Below, piece after piece: positions 47,019 through 55,837 of a stretch of 64,000 nucleotides of DNA. How positions within the stretch are numbered: the first letter of the stretch is position 1; each line of letters starts with the position of its first letter. The notes below the pieces were generated by a model. That model did not search any database and was not told the origin of the DNA. It worked only from the letters and a program-made list of their open reading frames with translations. Source of the stretch: Duncaniella freteri. Its GTDB lineage: Bacteria; Bacteroidota; Bacteroidia; Bacteroidales; Muribaculaceae. The DNA is taken from the NCBI RefSeq assembly GCF_004766125.1, contig NZ_SJSA01000001.1:186001-250000 (forward strand), given 5' to 3'. The position numbers were made by a program, and so were the translations under genes.

Positions 47019-47737
47019 ATGAAATTATTTCACAATATACACCTTTGGCTTTCGGTCCCATTTGGATTAATAATCACTCTGATATGTTTCTCAGGAGCAA
47101 TGCTCATATTCGAACCTGAGATTACGCGTAACATTAAAAGCGACATCTACTATGTCAGTTCATCCAAAGGAGACCCAGTCCCTATGGAGAAACTTATGGA
47201 AACTGTAAAAGCGACATTGCCTGATTCGGTTTCAATAAGGTATGTGGCGTTGAATATACTCCACGCAACTCAGCAGGCAAAGCAAAAGAGGCTCATGCAG
47301 AGCAGCGTAATAAAGACCAGCATACAACTAAAAAGAATTCCGGCGAAAATCGCGAATACAGTCCCTCGGAATTCGGCTGTTGGCAGCAGGTGTATAATGA
47401 TTTGAAGGCACAAAACCCTTCTTCTCTACAAATAACCGTAGGCCAGGGAACAGCAAGTGTCACACTTTGTACCAACGGAAATATCAGGGCAACCGACAGT
47501 TATGATTTCAACCGTAATTCCGGAGAAATAACTCCGGGGAAAAAGTATGCCGACTCAGCCCAGGCAGACAAGCTACGCGGCTGGATATACTCAATCCATA
47601 CCGGTAGTCTCGGAGGCACCATCACACGTGTGTTATGGCTCCTTGGAGCATTGCTTGGCGCAAGCCTACCCCTGACAGGTTACTATATCTGGATAAGACG
47701 TCTATACAAGAGAAAAATGCATATGAGCAATATATGA
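47019..47737 (+). pseudogene. PepSY-associated transmembrane protein gene with internal deletion and frame change
   Basis: The first part (from MKLFHNIHLWLSVPFGLIIT through FSGAMLIFEPEI to PDSVSI) is the usual N-terminus of Bacteroidetes PepSY proteins. Near 47241-47250 the reading frame changes; the other frame continues KVCGVEYTPRNSAGKAK through SYDFNRNSGEITPGKKYADS to the final helix RVLWLLGALLGASLPLTGYY. Intact proteins have about 200 further residues, with more membrane helices, between these parts, so an internal deletion of about 0.7 kb that also broke the frame is the best explanation. The intact relatives reduce or import iron with TonB receptors; this copy is dead. Confidence 0.75.
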
Positions 47738-47745
47738 CCATATAA

Positions 47746-47790
47746 AAACACCAATGGCTGGCTGCAATCACAGACCTGCCATTGGTGTTT
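47746..47790. terminator. Bidirectional terminator between the PepSY remnant and the macroglobulin gene
   Basis: AAACACCAATGGC (47746-47758) and GCCATTGGTGTTT (47778-47790), perfect 13-bp stem, between convergent units; A-rich on the left, T-rich on the right. Confidence 0.75.
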
Positions 47791-47808
47791 CTTCACAAGG
47801 TTAGAATT

Positions 47809-50800
47809 CTATTTCACCTCAATGCTATCCCCGGATGAATGAGCTGAGTACTGCGGTGCATATTCACTCTGTACCGTCGCAATACCAGAAATATATGTCC
47901 CGGCATTATTGACCCACATATCATAAGAGAGCAGATACGTTCCCTTCGGCAGATGATCTATGAATATTCTTGTCGAAGCATCACGATTCTCTCGATAAAA
48001 GCGTATGCCATCTGAATACATCGGGGCCGGGAGCTGTTCTACAGGCTCGAAACATGCCGGGCGGTCATCAACAATAGCTACATAATCCATATCACGATCC
48101 GCTTTCAGCAGCAATCTCACTGTGACACGGTCTCCGATAGTGAATGAATCGGCATTCTTTACGGCCTGTCTGCCGAAATTACCGTCTCCTGACTGATCGA
48201 CAGCCACCAACAACTCTTTGGCAACACTCAGTTCAGGGCAATCCTGAGCCTTGACAGATGTCATATCATCAACATATTGACAGAACACGGCTCCCCACGA
48301 TGGAGTATCGCCCTTTTTAGTTATAGAAAGGCTCTTCCCTGATGACTTATCGACTCGAAGATCCATCTCATACTCACCGGTCAAACGCTCCACCCTGTCA
48401 GGACGCAGCTCACTGCCACCAACTCTTACAACAGAGCCCGATGCAGGAACAATCCATTTGCTGGATGTAGTGAGTATGGCGGAGACTGCCTCCGTTGCTG
48501 CAACAGATGAACCCCAGTTCTGAGCACCTTTCTGAAGAATTAGCCACTGACGCAACAAGTCGATATCATCACATCCGGGCTCTATCATCGCGAAAGTCTC
48601 CAGGATGAGGGATGTAATCCCGATATTGTTCATCGAACCGTACCAAACATTATCATCAAGCGACGGGAACCACATGCCATTTTCCGGTGTAGTTTTTGCA
48701 AACTGACGCATAGATGCAATCAACTCCTTTGACACACTTCTATAGTCATGGCTGTAAAGGACTTGGGCCTCAATAGCTTTACATGCCAACGGCTCATCCT
48801 TCCAGGAATTAAGTATACGCTGTGTGACAGAATCGACTATCCGTCCGTCAGCTGCTCCGATATTCATCTTTGCAAACATATCATGAAGATGCACGTAGCG
48901 AGTGTAAACACCATCGGGATATTTACGGAATTCCTTCAATGTCTCGGATGTGTCCCAATCCAATGCTGCGGAAATCATTTTTCTAAGCCCGCTGTCCTCC
49001 GGAAGGAATCCGAGACGCACAAGGCGACCCATCATCCACAGCACTTCATTGGTGGCCCATCTGGACGGCTCACTATACTGTGCACACCAACTCCATCCGC
49101 CACTTTTGTGTGACAGTTTGGCAAGCAGAGATATATTTGCATCAATAGTCTTTTCAACAGTCTTTTTATCGAAAAGCAATGCCAGGCGAGACATACGCTC
49201 AGTGTCATTACGCGCATCAAGCATCCATGGCGACGCATTCAGAAGTACTATTTTCAACTTCTCATTGCGCTCAAGCATCGAAGTGAGAATCTCTGCCGAC
49301 TTGTCACTCTCGTTCCATTCCTTCAATGCGGCAGCTATCTCAGGATTGTCGCGCAACAATCCTGAAGCGACCGCTGCTGAAAAAATGCTGCGTGCGGCAT
49401 CAGGTGCCGACGTTGCATCTTTCTGCAACAATCCAGGAAGAGCTGTCACAACATACCATACAGGATTCTCACAGAACTTTAATGTCACACGGCTGTCAGC
49501 CGGAATTTTCGGCAACTTCATCGAGAACTCGCTCTGCTCAGGAGCCACATAGAATGGATAAGTCTCGATCACAGGTGTCACGGACGGGAGCACCGGTATA
49601 AGCACCTGCTCACCGTCAGCGCGAGTCTCGGTTGACGACTTGATCCTGTAACCCCAAAGGGGCATATCCGACGGAACTGACAGCATCCCAGTCTCCACCA
49701 CCTTACTTCCATTGGGAGCGATAGTATCCAACTGATTAAAACTATACATGACCTCGCCGTCGGATGGGTTAAATATTTCAACTACAGTCTCAACTCTCTG
49801 CTCCTCATCGGTCGCATTCATTACCGAAGCCTTTACAGCCACACGGTCGCCAGTACGCAGGAATCGTGGAAGATTGGGCTGTACCATGATCTCCTTGGAC
49901 GCTAAAATATCCCTTGAGAATGTAGCCGAAAGAAGTGAATCTGTGAATGCAACAGCACGGAACCCCCATGTTGTGTTTGCATTGGGAACTGTAAATTTCA
50001 ATGCAAGTTTTCCGTCTTTGCCAGTGACAAGCGATGGTCTGAAAAATGCAAGTGACACATCTGATTCCCTATATGAGAATGACTCCTTCTCGCTTACAGT
50101 CACTTCTTCACTATGCTCTCTTACGGCACCGACCTCATCATAACCCATTCCGCTGTCAGCTTTCTTCTGTGCTATTGACGGAGCGGCATAATCGTAATCC
50201 TTCGCGGACTCGACACTCTGCTCATCAATAACATTCAGTTCTCTTACGACAACACCACTTAACGATCCGGTCAATGCTCGTGACATTTTCATTCCACGCA
50301 AACGGATGTTACGGAAAGAAACTCCATAAGTATTAAATTCCGGATCTACAAAGTCAGGGCATTTCAGATTGACCTGAGATGTGGGTAATGAATAATAGAA
50401 ATCAGATGTGCCACGCAATGACGATACGTTCCAATCAAATGATTTCTGCCATCCCTTATTGGCATTGAAACTCCAGTCAGATTTAGAAAGTGCATCAAGA
50501 GCTGTGTTATACATATCGACAATTACCGCAGCCTCCCTACCGTTGCCATTGAGATCGGTAACACTGAATGTCCATGTCTCCTCCCCACCTGGCACAGTAC
50601 GGTCACGGAAAGTCTCGGCAACAATCTTCAAACCTTTCATGCTGCCGGTACGTTTCACTTCTACATTCCTGTTCTCCTGGTGGTAATCTCCAGTAGCCAT
50701 AACTGTCAAAGTAGCCTCATCAATATCGGCAGGCAGGTCCACAGATATACGATTGAAACCTTTATGGGCCTTTTCCCATCGCTGAGATATCACACGACCG

Positions 50801-53508
50801 GAAGACCACAACGTGGCAAGCACATGAGTGTCACAATTCACAGCATACAGCCAATAGGAATCAGCCGTACCATTGACACTAATTTCTTCATCAGGAGACC
50901 ATATCAAAGCATCGGGATAAGGGGTGCCAGCTGAATCAGAGTCATAAAGCACCACTTCATTGACCACAGAATCAGCATTCTCATGGGTGAACACCACCTT
51001 ATACACACCCTGATCACATCCTTTGACACTCAATAATCCTTTACCTTTTATCGAAGATGAGGCAACAACCGTGGAATCACTTCCTACGAGCTTCACATTT
51101 ACGGATTCCATAACCACAGAGTCCTCATAATTCACAAGTCGGACATCCACAGGCAACGTGTCTGTTTCAGACATATCAATGTCAGCAGGCATTGCAACCT
51201 TAATGAGATAACGCTCTCCTCGTGAAAAAGACACGCTTCCAGTCTGTGATTCCCCAGTCGACGACAATGCTGTCACAGAAACTGTGTAATATCCGTTTTC
51301 AAGAGGGGATGTAGCAAAAATATCATCGGTGAACACTACCTCATAACTGCCATTGGCATCCGTTCTGACAGTTGTGGAATAAACATCATATTCCCTTGAC
51401 ATGTACCACCATCGCGGACGCTGAGCAACCTTCAATGCCACTGTCACTTCCGCATCAGCAAGTGGAAATCCGGAATAGGTCTCCACATTGCCTCGTATCG
51501 TCACATCTCCTGATTCCGGAACACCGCGTTCAATCTTTGGTGCAACAACACGGAACGTAGGCAACTTATAGTCAGAGACCTCAAAATTAACGGTATTGAA
51601 CTGGTCGTCAATTGCAATACGGTATCTTCCTGTGAGCCCGGATGTCGGTAGAGTGAATTTCCCACAAGCTCGTCCGAACCTGTCGGTATCACACTTTAAA
51701 GTATCCACCGCCACAGAGTTTGCATCATAGAGCACAGCTGACACGCTCTTGCCGGAGTATGGACGGTTAAGCCCACCTTTGTACTCATAACATATTGCAA
51801 CCCATTCCACTGTATCACCTTGATGATAAAGCGGCAAGGAAGAATACCCTCTTGACGCCATCACCCATTTGTCAGGCCTGTCATAATTAAAATTATATAT
51901 ATACAATGGGAGCGCATATCTGTCAGCTCCATTTATAGCTGTCAGAACTCCGGAAACATCCTTGACACTGAGAGCTCCATCGGCTCCGGTAGCACCCAGC
52001 CGTTCTGTATTTCCGTTTTTACCATATCGGGATTTATTTATATTGATTATGACATCACCCAACGGAGCTCCATCACCTGCATTTACTGCCCATACCGTCC
52101 GATCGAGAAACGTCGATGAGCTGAGTGCGACATTGGTAACATGAATCTTTTGGAAATTACTGTTTTTAGGAGTGATGCCATTAACTACCGGCACTGCAAT
52201 ATAATTTCCAGGCCGCGAGAAAGTATATCTGACTTTCCTGTCATCACGGAACGGTACGCGATTGCCTGTAGCATCCACCGGAATAGATGCTATCTTTCTG
52301 CCGGTACCCAGCTTATAGTCATCACGCCACACAGGAGCAGAAGAGACATCGTAAATATCCACCGTCATCTTTTCCACGTTGAACAGACTTACCCCTATCT
52401 CCATATCTTTTCCTGGGGCAGCAACCTGTGGAGAATGTATCTCCACACGCTTCTGAGTCATTTGATTGAGCTTTTGCCTAAGACAGTTCTTACGCCAATA
52501 TCCAGGACATGCCTTAATAAACGATCTAATGACATCATACATCTCACGATCGTTATTGTCACCATAACCTGGCACTGCCAACAATATATCACCAGCATAT
52601 TCTGTTGTCGGCTTTCCGTCGGCATTCAGATACGAATCATAAAGCTCCATATAGAGCGATTGGCTCAATCTGTCGTAAGGATTGTTGTTCTCGTCCACAA
52701 TGTTGGACCGCAGAAACTGAAGACGCTCAAGCCTTGTGTTTACATCGGTGGCAGACCCGCGCTTTGTATCGCTTAGTACTGACGCATATATCGCAAGAAT
52801 CTTTTCGCCACGCGGATCTCGCTTAAGTGAAGGCAGAGTCAACTTATTCAATGAATTTGCCGAAGCTCGTGCCATCCAAAGAGGGAAAAAGTGTTGGTTG
52901 GCACTCCAGCTCTTAAAAATAGAAACAGCTTGACAAGCTATAAAATCATACAATGTCGGATAATATATCTCAGTCTGGCGGTCCTGTGTTATCACAGTCC
53001 TATATTCACGCAAGGGCACAGCGCGCAATGACGTACTGTCAGAAAGAGCAACATCGATCAAGGACTCGATCTTATGACGGAACTGTTCACCGCTCCATTC
53101 GTTATAGTCGGCAGGAAGAGGCTCCATCGGTGAATTTCGACGATCATACCTCCAGCTATCCATCGTATACACATTATTGTAAATGTAAGCCTCAATCATC
53201 GAAAGCATACCTGTGAGCACCGGATCATTGCTGACTGTCATAACAGAATCGATCTTTTTGATTCCGTCAGGAAGACTCCCGCTACCTATCGCATTTTCGG
53301 CGAGGGCATAATCAAGCAGAGATCTAATTATAGCCTCATTGTCTCCGTCACGCATAGCGACAGAGAGAGAGTTACTCGACTGCTGTATCACAGTCTTTGG
53401 AAACGCAAAGTCAGGAGTCTTGACTTTGCTTGAAGAAGCCTGTCCCATCATATTCTGAGCTGTCAAAAGCACAACAATCGATAAAAATACACGAATCAGC
53501 CTTAGCAT
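47809..53508 (-). CDS. Giant alpha-2-macroglobulin-like protein (MG2/A2M), thioester-negative
   Basis: A 1899-aa secreted protein. Signal peptide (LIRVFLSIVVLLTAQNMMG), a long alpha-helical N-terminal part (to about 350), then macroglobulin beta domains (MG2-like from about 420, VYDVSSAPVWRDDYKLGTG onward; VEWVAICYEYKGGLNRPYSG), a glutamate/serine-rich linker around 1110-1160, and the A2M core (VPNANTTWGFRAVAFTDSLL near 1175). Where other A2Ms have the CxEQ thioester, this has LPGLLQKDATSAPDAARSIF (about 1350-1380), with no Cys-x-Glu-Gln. The helical thioester-like domain (SHKSGGWSWCAQYSEPSRWA) remains. Family members trap proteases or help handle surface damage; here trapping must be non-covalent, or the role differs. 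Confidence 0.9.
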   Translation of the reverse strand: MLRLIRVFLSIVVLLTAQNMMGQASSSKVKTPDFAFPKTVIQQSSNSLSVAMRDGDNEAIIRSLLDYALAENAIGSGSLPDGIKKIDSVMTVSNDPVLTGMLSMIEAYIYNNVYTMDSWRYDRRNSPMEPLPADYNEWSGEQFRHKIESLIDVALSDSTSLRAVPLREYRTVITQDRQTEIYYPTLYDFIACQAVSIFKSWSANQHFFPLWMARASANSLNKLTLPSLKRDPRGEKILAIYASVLSDTKRGSATDVNTRLERLQFLRSNIVDENNNPYDRLSQSLYMELYDSYLNADGKPTTEYAGDILLAVPGYGDNNDREMYDVIRSFIKACPGYWRKNCLRQKLNQMTQKRVEIHSPQVAAPGKDMEIGVSLFNVEKMTVDIYDVSSAPVWRDDYKLGTGRKIASIPVDATGNRVPFRDDRKVRYTFSRPGNYIAVPVVNGITPKNSNFQKIHVTNVALSSSTFLDRTVWAVNAGDGAPLGDVIININKSRYGKNGNTERLGATGADGALSVKDVSGVLTAINGADRYALPLYIYNFNYDRPDKWVMASRGYSSLPLYHQGDTVEWVAICYEYKGGLNRPYSGKSVSAVLYDANSVAVDTLKCDTDRFGRACGKFTLPTSGLTGRYRIAIDDQFNTVNFEVSDYKLPTFRVVAPKIERGVPESGDVTIRGNVETYSGFPLADAEVTVALKVAQRPRWWYMSREYDVYSTTVRTDANGSYEVVFTDDIFATSPLENGYYTVSVTALSSTGESQTGSVSFSRGERYLIKVAMPADIDMSETDTLPVDVRLVNYEDSVVMESVNVKLVGSDSTVVASSSIKGKGLLSVKGCDQGVYKVVFTHENADSVVNEVVLYDSDSAGTPYPDALIWSPDEEISVNGTADSYWLYAVNCDTHVLATLWSSGRVISQRWEKAHKGFNRISVDLPADIDEATLTVMATGDYHQENRNVEVKRTGSMKGLKIVAETFRDRTVPGGEETWTFSVTDLNGNGREAAVIVDMYNTALDALSKSDWSFNANKGWQKSFDWNVSSLRGTSDFYYSLPTSQVNLKCPDFVDPEFNTYGVSFRNIRLRGMKMSRALTGSLSGVVVRELNVIDEQSVESAKDYDYAAPSIAQKKADSGMGYDEVGAVREHSEEVTVSEKESFSYRESDVSLAFFRPSLVTGKDGKLALKFTVPNANTTWGFRAVAFTDSLLSATFSRDILASKEIMVQPNLPRFLRTGDRVAVKASVMNATDEEQRVETVVEIFNPSDGEVMYSFNQLDTIAPNGSKVVETGMLSVPSDMPLWGYRIKSSTETRADGEQVLIPVLPSVTPVIETYPFYVAPEQSEFSMKLPKIPADSRVTLKFCENPVWYVVTALPGLLQKDATSAPDAARSIFSAAVASGLLRDNPEIAAALKEWNESDKSAEILTSMLERNEKLKIVLLNASPWMLDARNDTERMSRLALLFDKKTVEKTIDANISLLAKLSHKSGGWSWCAQYSEPSRWATNEVLWMMGRLVRLGFLPEDSGLRKMISAALDWDTSETLKEFRKYPDGVYTRYVHLHDMFAKMNIGAADGRIVDSVTQRILNSWKDEPLACKAIEAQVLYSHDYRSVSKELIASMRQFAKTTPENGMWFPSLDDNVWYGSMNNIGITSLILETFAMIEPGCDDIDLLRQWLILQKGAQNWGSSVAATEAVSAILTTSSKWIVPASGSVVRVGGSELRPDRVERLTGEYEMDLRVDKSSGKSLSITKKGDTPSWGAVFCQYVDDMTSVKAQDCPELSVAKELLVAVDQSGDGNFGRQAVKNADSFTIGDRVTVRLLLKADRDMDYVAIVDDRPACFEPVEQLPAPMYSDGIRFYRENRDASTRIFIDHLPKGTYLLSYDMWVNNAGTYISGIATVQSEYAPQYSAHSSGDSIEVK

Positions 53509-53564
53509 ATGATTATAATTACATTACGTGAAACTACTATTACAACAAACGGAAATAAAAAAAG

Positions 53565-53604
53565 GCGACAAAAGATATAATATTAATTGGTAATCTTTTG
53601 TCGC
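53565..53604 (-). terminator. Terminator of the sigma/Spy operon
   Basis: GCGACAAAAGAT (53565-53576) and ATCTTTTGTCGC (53593-53604) form a 12-bp stem; read on the minus strand it is followed by CTTTTTTTATTTCC, a good U-tract. It lies 33 bp beyond the Spy-like gene. Confidence 0.8.
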
Positions 53605-53637
53605 TTTCTATATTCTTCGAATCTTTTATGATGATTA

Positions 53638-54111
53638 TTATTTACGGCATTTCCGATTTTTTTGCCGCTCTTGATGTTTTTTCATCAGTTCCTTGGAGAA
53701 ATCCCTCTCCGCTTTCTTAAGCTTTATCAATTGTTTGGATGTGAGAATGCTTTTGAAGTCCTTGAAATATTTCATTTCAATGGCACCTTCCTTGCCTTTT
53801 AACTCAAACTGGGCCTCTGCCGCCTTCTCACGTTCCAGATCAGAGGCCTTTTCACCTTTTCTTCTAACCTGTCGTTCCAATTGCATAGCCTGTTCAGCCG
53901 CAACCCTCACCTCTGCTTCCATACGATTATACACCGGCAAGAATTTCGCTTTCTGCTCATCGGTCAGCTGAAGCTTACGAGCGATATATTCATTCTTGAC
54001 CTGCTGCATCTCTTTCATCCATGAATCACGTTCACGTTGAGTGGGCTTCTGCGCCAAAAGGGCTATGGGCAAAAGCAGGAATGCGATAATAATCAGAATA
54101 TATTTTTTCAT
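53638..54111 (-). CDS. Spy/CpxP-like periplasmic protein
   Basis: A 157-aa protein with a signal peptide (KKYILIIIAFLLLPIALLAQ) and a highly charged helical mature part. It carries an LTxxQ-type motif (LQLTDEQKAKFLPVYNRMEA) and a second partial repeat (ILTSKQLIKLKKAERDFSKE), the hallmark of Spy/CpxP-family chaperones and envelope-stress adaptors. It is the third gene after the ECF sigma and a small membrane protein (20-bp gap), so it is probably a target or modulator of that regulatory unit. Confidence 0.83.
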   Translation of the reverse strand: MKKYILIIIAFLLLPIALLAQKPTQRERDSWMKEMQQVKNEYIARKLQLTDEQKAKFLPVYNRMEAEVRVAAEQAMQLERQVRRKGEKASDLEREKAAEAQFELKGKEGAIEMKYFKDFKSILTSKQLIKLKKAERDFSKELMKKHQERQKNRKCRK

Positions 54112-54131
54112 AGCTGTTGTATGTGTGGATA

Positions 54132-54584
54132 TTATATTTCGGTCAATGAGCTATCCCCGTCAACGTATTCACTACTTTCATGATACTCATAAGCAGCAGG
54201 GATATAACCGGTCTCATAGAGATCCTCCATGAGCTGATACTCGCTCATATCGCCATGGGTGATCACATAATCATTAAAGAAATAGTCATTCCCGACGGCA
54301 GCAGTTATGACAGGATTATTGTCAAGGTTGAGACCTCGGGTATCAGGGCGCATCATGTCAAACATCTTCATCATGCACCATACCCCCATAAACATAGCCG
54401 CAAGATAAACATACGGACGCACCTTTTGCCAGATGCTCCTGGACATAACACGAGTCTCGACAGTATCCTTCTCCCAATCCATAGGAGGAAGCGAAGCTGC
54501 CATACGCGTCGCGAAATCGTCGAAATACCCGTCAGGAACGGTCATGCCGTCATTGCGGTTCACTTTTTCGAGTATATCTTTCAT
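54132..54584 (-). CDS. Small single-pass membrane protein, putative anti-sigma factor
   Basis: A 150-aa protein. The N-terminal part (MTVPDGYFDDFATRMAASLP) has the short PxGYFxxF element common in small Bacteroidetes proteins following ECF sigma genes; one transmembrane helix at about 78-96 (VYLAAMFMGVWCMMKMFDMM), then an acidic extracytoplasmic tail. Placed 49 bp after the sigma gene, it is probably its anti-sigma factor, but there is no sequence-level ZAS or FecR match. Confidence 0.65.
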   Translation of the reverse strand: MKDILEKVNRNDGMTVPDGYFDDFATRMAASLPPMDWEKDTVETRVMSRSIWQKVRPYVYLAAMFMGVWCMMKMFDMMRPDTRGLNLDNNPVITAAVGNDYFFNDYVITHGDMSEYQLMEDLYETGYIPAAYEYHESSEYVDGDSSLTEI

Positions 54585-54633
54585 TGTCGGTTCACTTTTA
54601 TTTATATGTTTGACTGATGGGACGCTTAAAGGT

Positions 54634-55194
54634 TTAGTCCAAGTCTGAGAAAAATTGTTCTATTTTTTTAACGGCAAGATGATAGGACGCTTTCAAGGCT
54701 CCTACCGAGGTGCCGAGAATCTCGGACATCTGTTCATATTTCATGTCGTCATAATAACGCATATTGAATACCAGACGTTGCTTTTCAGGTAATGCAGCAA
54801 TAGCTTCACGAAGCTGCCGTGCCAATTCATCACCATCGATATCCGTATCAGCTTCAATAAGATGCACTATATGCGACTCCTCGTCGTCCAGTGTCAATCC
54901 GAGACGCTTACGCTCCTTTTCCAGATAGGTTATGCTCTCATTTATGGCTATCTTGTAAAGCCATGTCGACAGTTTGGCATCTCCACGGAAATTCTCAATG
55001 TTCTGCCACGCCTTAAGGAAGGTGTTCTGCAACAAGTCATTGGCATCATCATGGCTCTGCACCATGCGACGTATCTGACGGTAGAGGGGTTCGGTGTAGA
55101 GCTTAATCATGTCGCCAAAGGCGGCACGACAGCTCTTATTGTCCCTAAGCCGCGCCACAAGTGATGTATCGTCAAGTTGATTTTCCTTTGCCAT
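54634..55194 (-). CDS. ECF-subfamily RNA polymerase sigma factor
   Basis: A 186-aa sigma factor. Region 2: DDANDLLQNTFLKAWQNIEN with STWLYKIAINESITYLEKER; region 4: AALPEKQRLVFNMRYYDDMK followed by YEQMSEILGTSVGALKASYH, the DNA-binding helix-turn-helix. It is the first gene of a three-gene operon with a probable anti-sigma membrane protein and a Spy-like periplasmic protein. This arrangement suggests an envelope-stress response. Confidence 0.94.
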   Translation of the reverse strand: MAKENQLDDTSLVARLRDNKSCRAAFGDMIKLYTEPLYRQIRRMVQSHDDANDLLQNTFLKAWQNIENFRGDAKLSTWLYKIAINESITYLEKERKRLGLTLDDEESHIVHLIEADTDIDGDELARQLREAIAALPEKQRLVFNMRYYDDMKYEQMSEILGTSVGALKASYHLAVKKIEQFFSDLD

Positions 55195-55219
55195 ATTGAG
55201 TTAATCGGATTAACAATGA

Positions 55220-55227
55220 CAAATTTA
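55220..55227 (-). promoter_or_regulatory. Possible -7 box of the sigma/Spy operon
   Basis: Minus-strand TAAATTTG, 25 bp upstream of the sigma start. No clear -33 box at the standard spacing. Confidence 0.35.
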
Positions 55228-55337
55228 GACATTATCTTTCTGAAACACTTAAAATTCCTGCAAAATAAATGTTAATTCAATAAACAATCGGAAGATGCAT
55301 CTTTCAAAAAATATCCGATCAAAATAGATATAAAAAA

Positions 55338-55369
55338 GAAAGCCCGACTCTCCATAGAGTCAGGCTTTC
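55338..55369 (-). terminator. Terminator of tRNA-Glu
   Basis: GAAAGCCCGACTC (55338-55350) and GAGTCAGGCTTTC (55357-55369), 13-bp stem with one C-A mismatch; on the minus strand followed by TTTTTTATAT. Just 7 bp from the tRNA 3' end. Confidence 0.8.
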
Positions 55370-55376
55370 AGGCATG

Positions 55377-55449
55377 TAGCGAATCCGGGATTCGAACCCG
55401 AGTTTCCGCCGTGAGAGGGCGGCGTGCTAGGCCTCTACACTAAATCGCC
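55377..55449 (-). tRNA. tRNA-Glu (anticodon CUC)
   Basis: A 73-nt tRNA on the minus strand, without encoded CCA. The anticodon stem CCGCC/GGCGG surrounds the loop CTCTCAC (anticodon CTC), as in E. coli tRNA-Glu with one change. T-loop TTCGAAT and D-arm GTG/CAC are normal. The acceptor stem is weak: G1-U72 wobble and U6-U67 mismatch. Confidence 0.88.
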
Positions 55450-55507
55450 ATTCAGTGGCATCCCTTTCAGAACTTCGTTTCGACCATCGTTCCTTGGTTT
55501 TGCGATG

Positions 55508-55539
55508 CAAAGTTATAACGTTTTTTTCAACCCTGCAAG
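55508..55539 (-). promoter_or_regulatory. Promoter of tRNA-Glu
   Basis: On the minus strand, CTTG (55536-55539) and TAACTTTG (55508-55515) with a 20-bp spacer, identical in pattern to the tRNA-Leu promoter. A leader of about 50 nt precedes the tRNA. Confidence 0.7.
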
Positions 55540-55705
55540 AGAATGAACCATATTTAACATATTTTTAACACTTATCTACCTTAAAACATATTCCCACATA
55601 TATTATAAGCAGCAAACATGCTAGACAATACAATATATTCAACCAATTATATATACTTCACTAATATCACATATAACAATAATTATATTTAAGCCACAAA
55701 TAAAA

Positions 55706-55737
55706 TTTCTTCTTTAACGCATTTTTCCGTAATTTTG
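55706..55737 (+). promoter_or_regulatory. Promoter of the META-lipoprotein operon
   Basis: TTTC (55706-55709, one mismatch to TTTG) and TAATTTTG (55730-55737) separated by 20 bp; about 100 bp upstream of the start codon. Confidence 0.6.
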
Positions 55738-55837
55738 CGTCCGAATTAAGATTAAACGTTCGCACAAACCATCCGTCTAAACGTTATACTCTTAAAAATA
55801 TCTCATATAATATCAATTCAAATAATTTTAAGAAAAA

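Larger units (their letters stand above)
55450..55837. other. Gene-free spacer with divergent promoters
   Basis: A 388-bp AT-rich spacer. It holds the tRNA-Glu promoter (55508-55539) and the META-gene promoter (55706-55737). I see no ORF, RNA or repeat in the rest (about 55540-55700). Confidence 0.6.
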
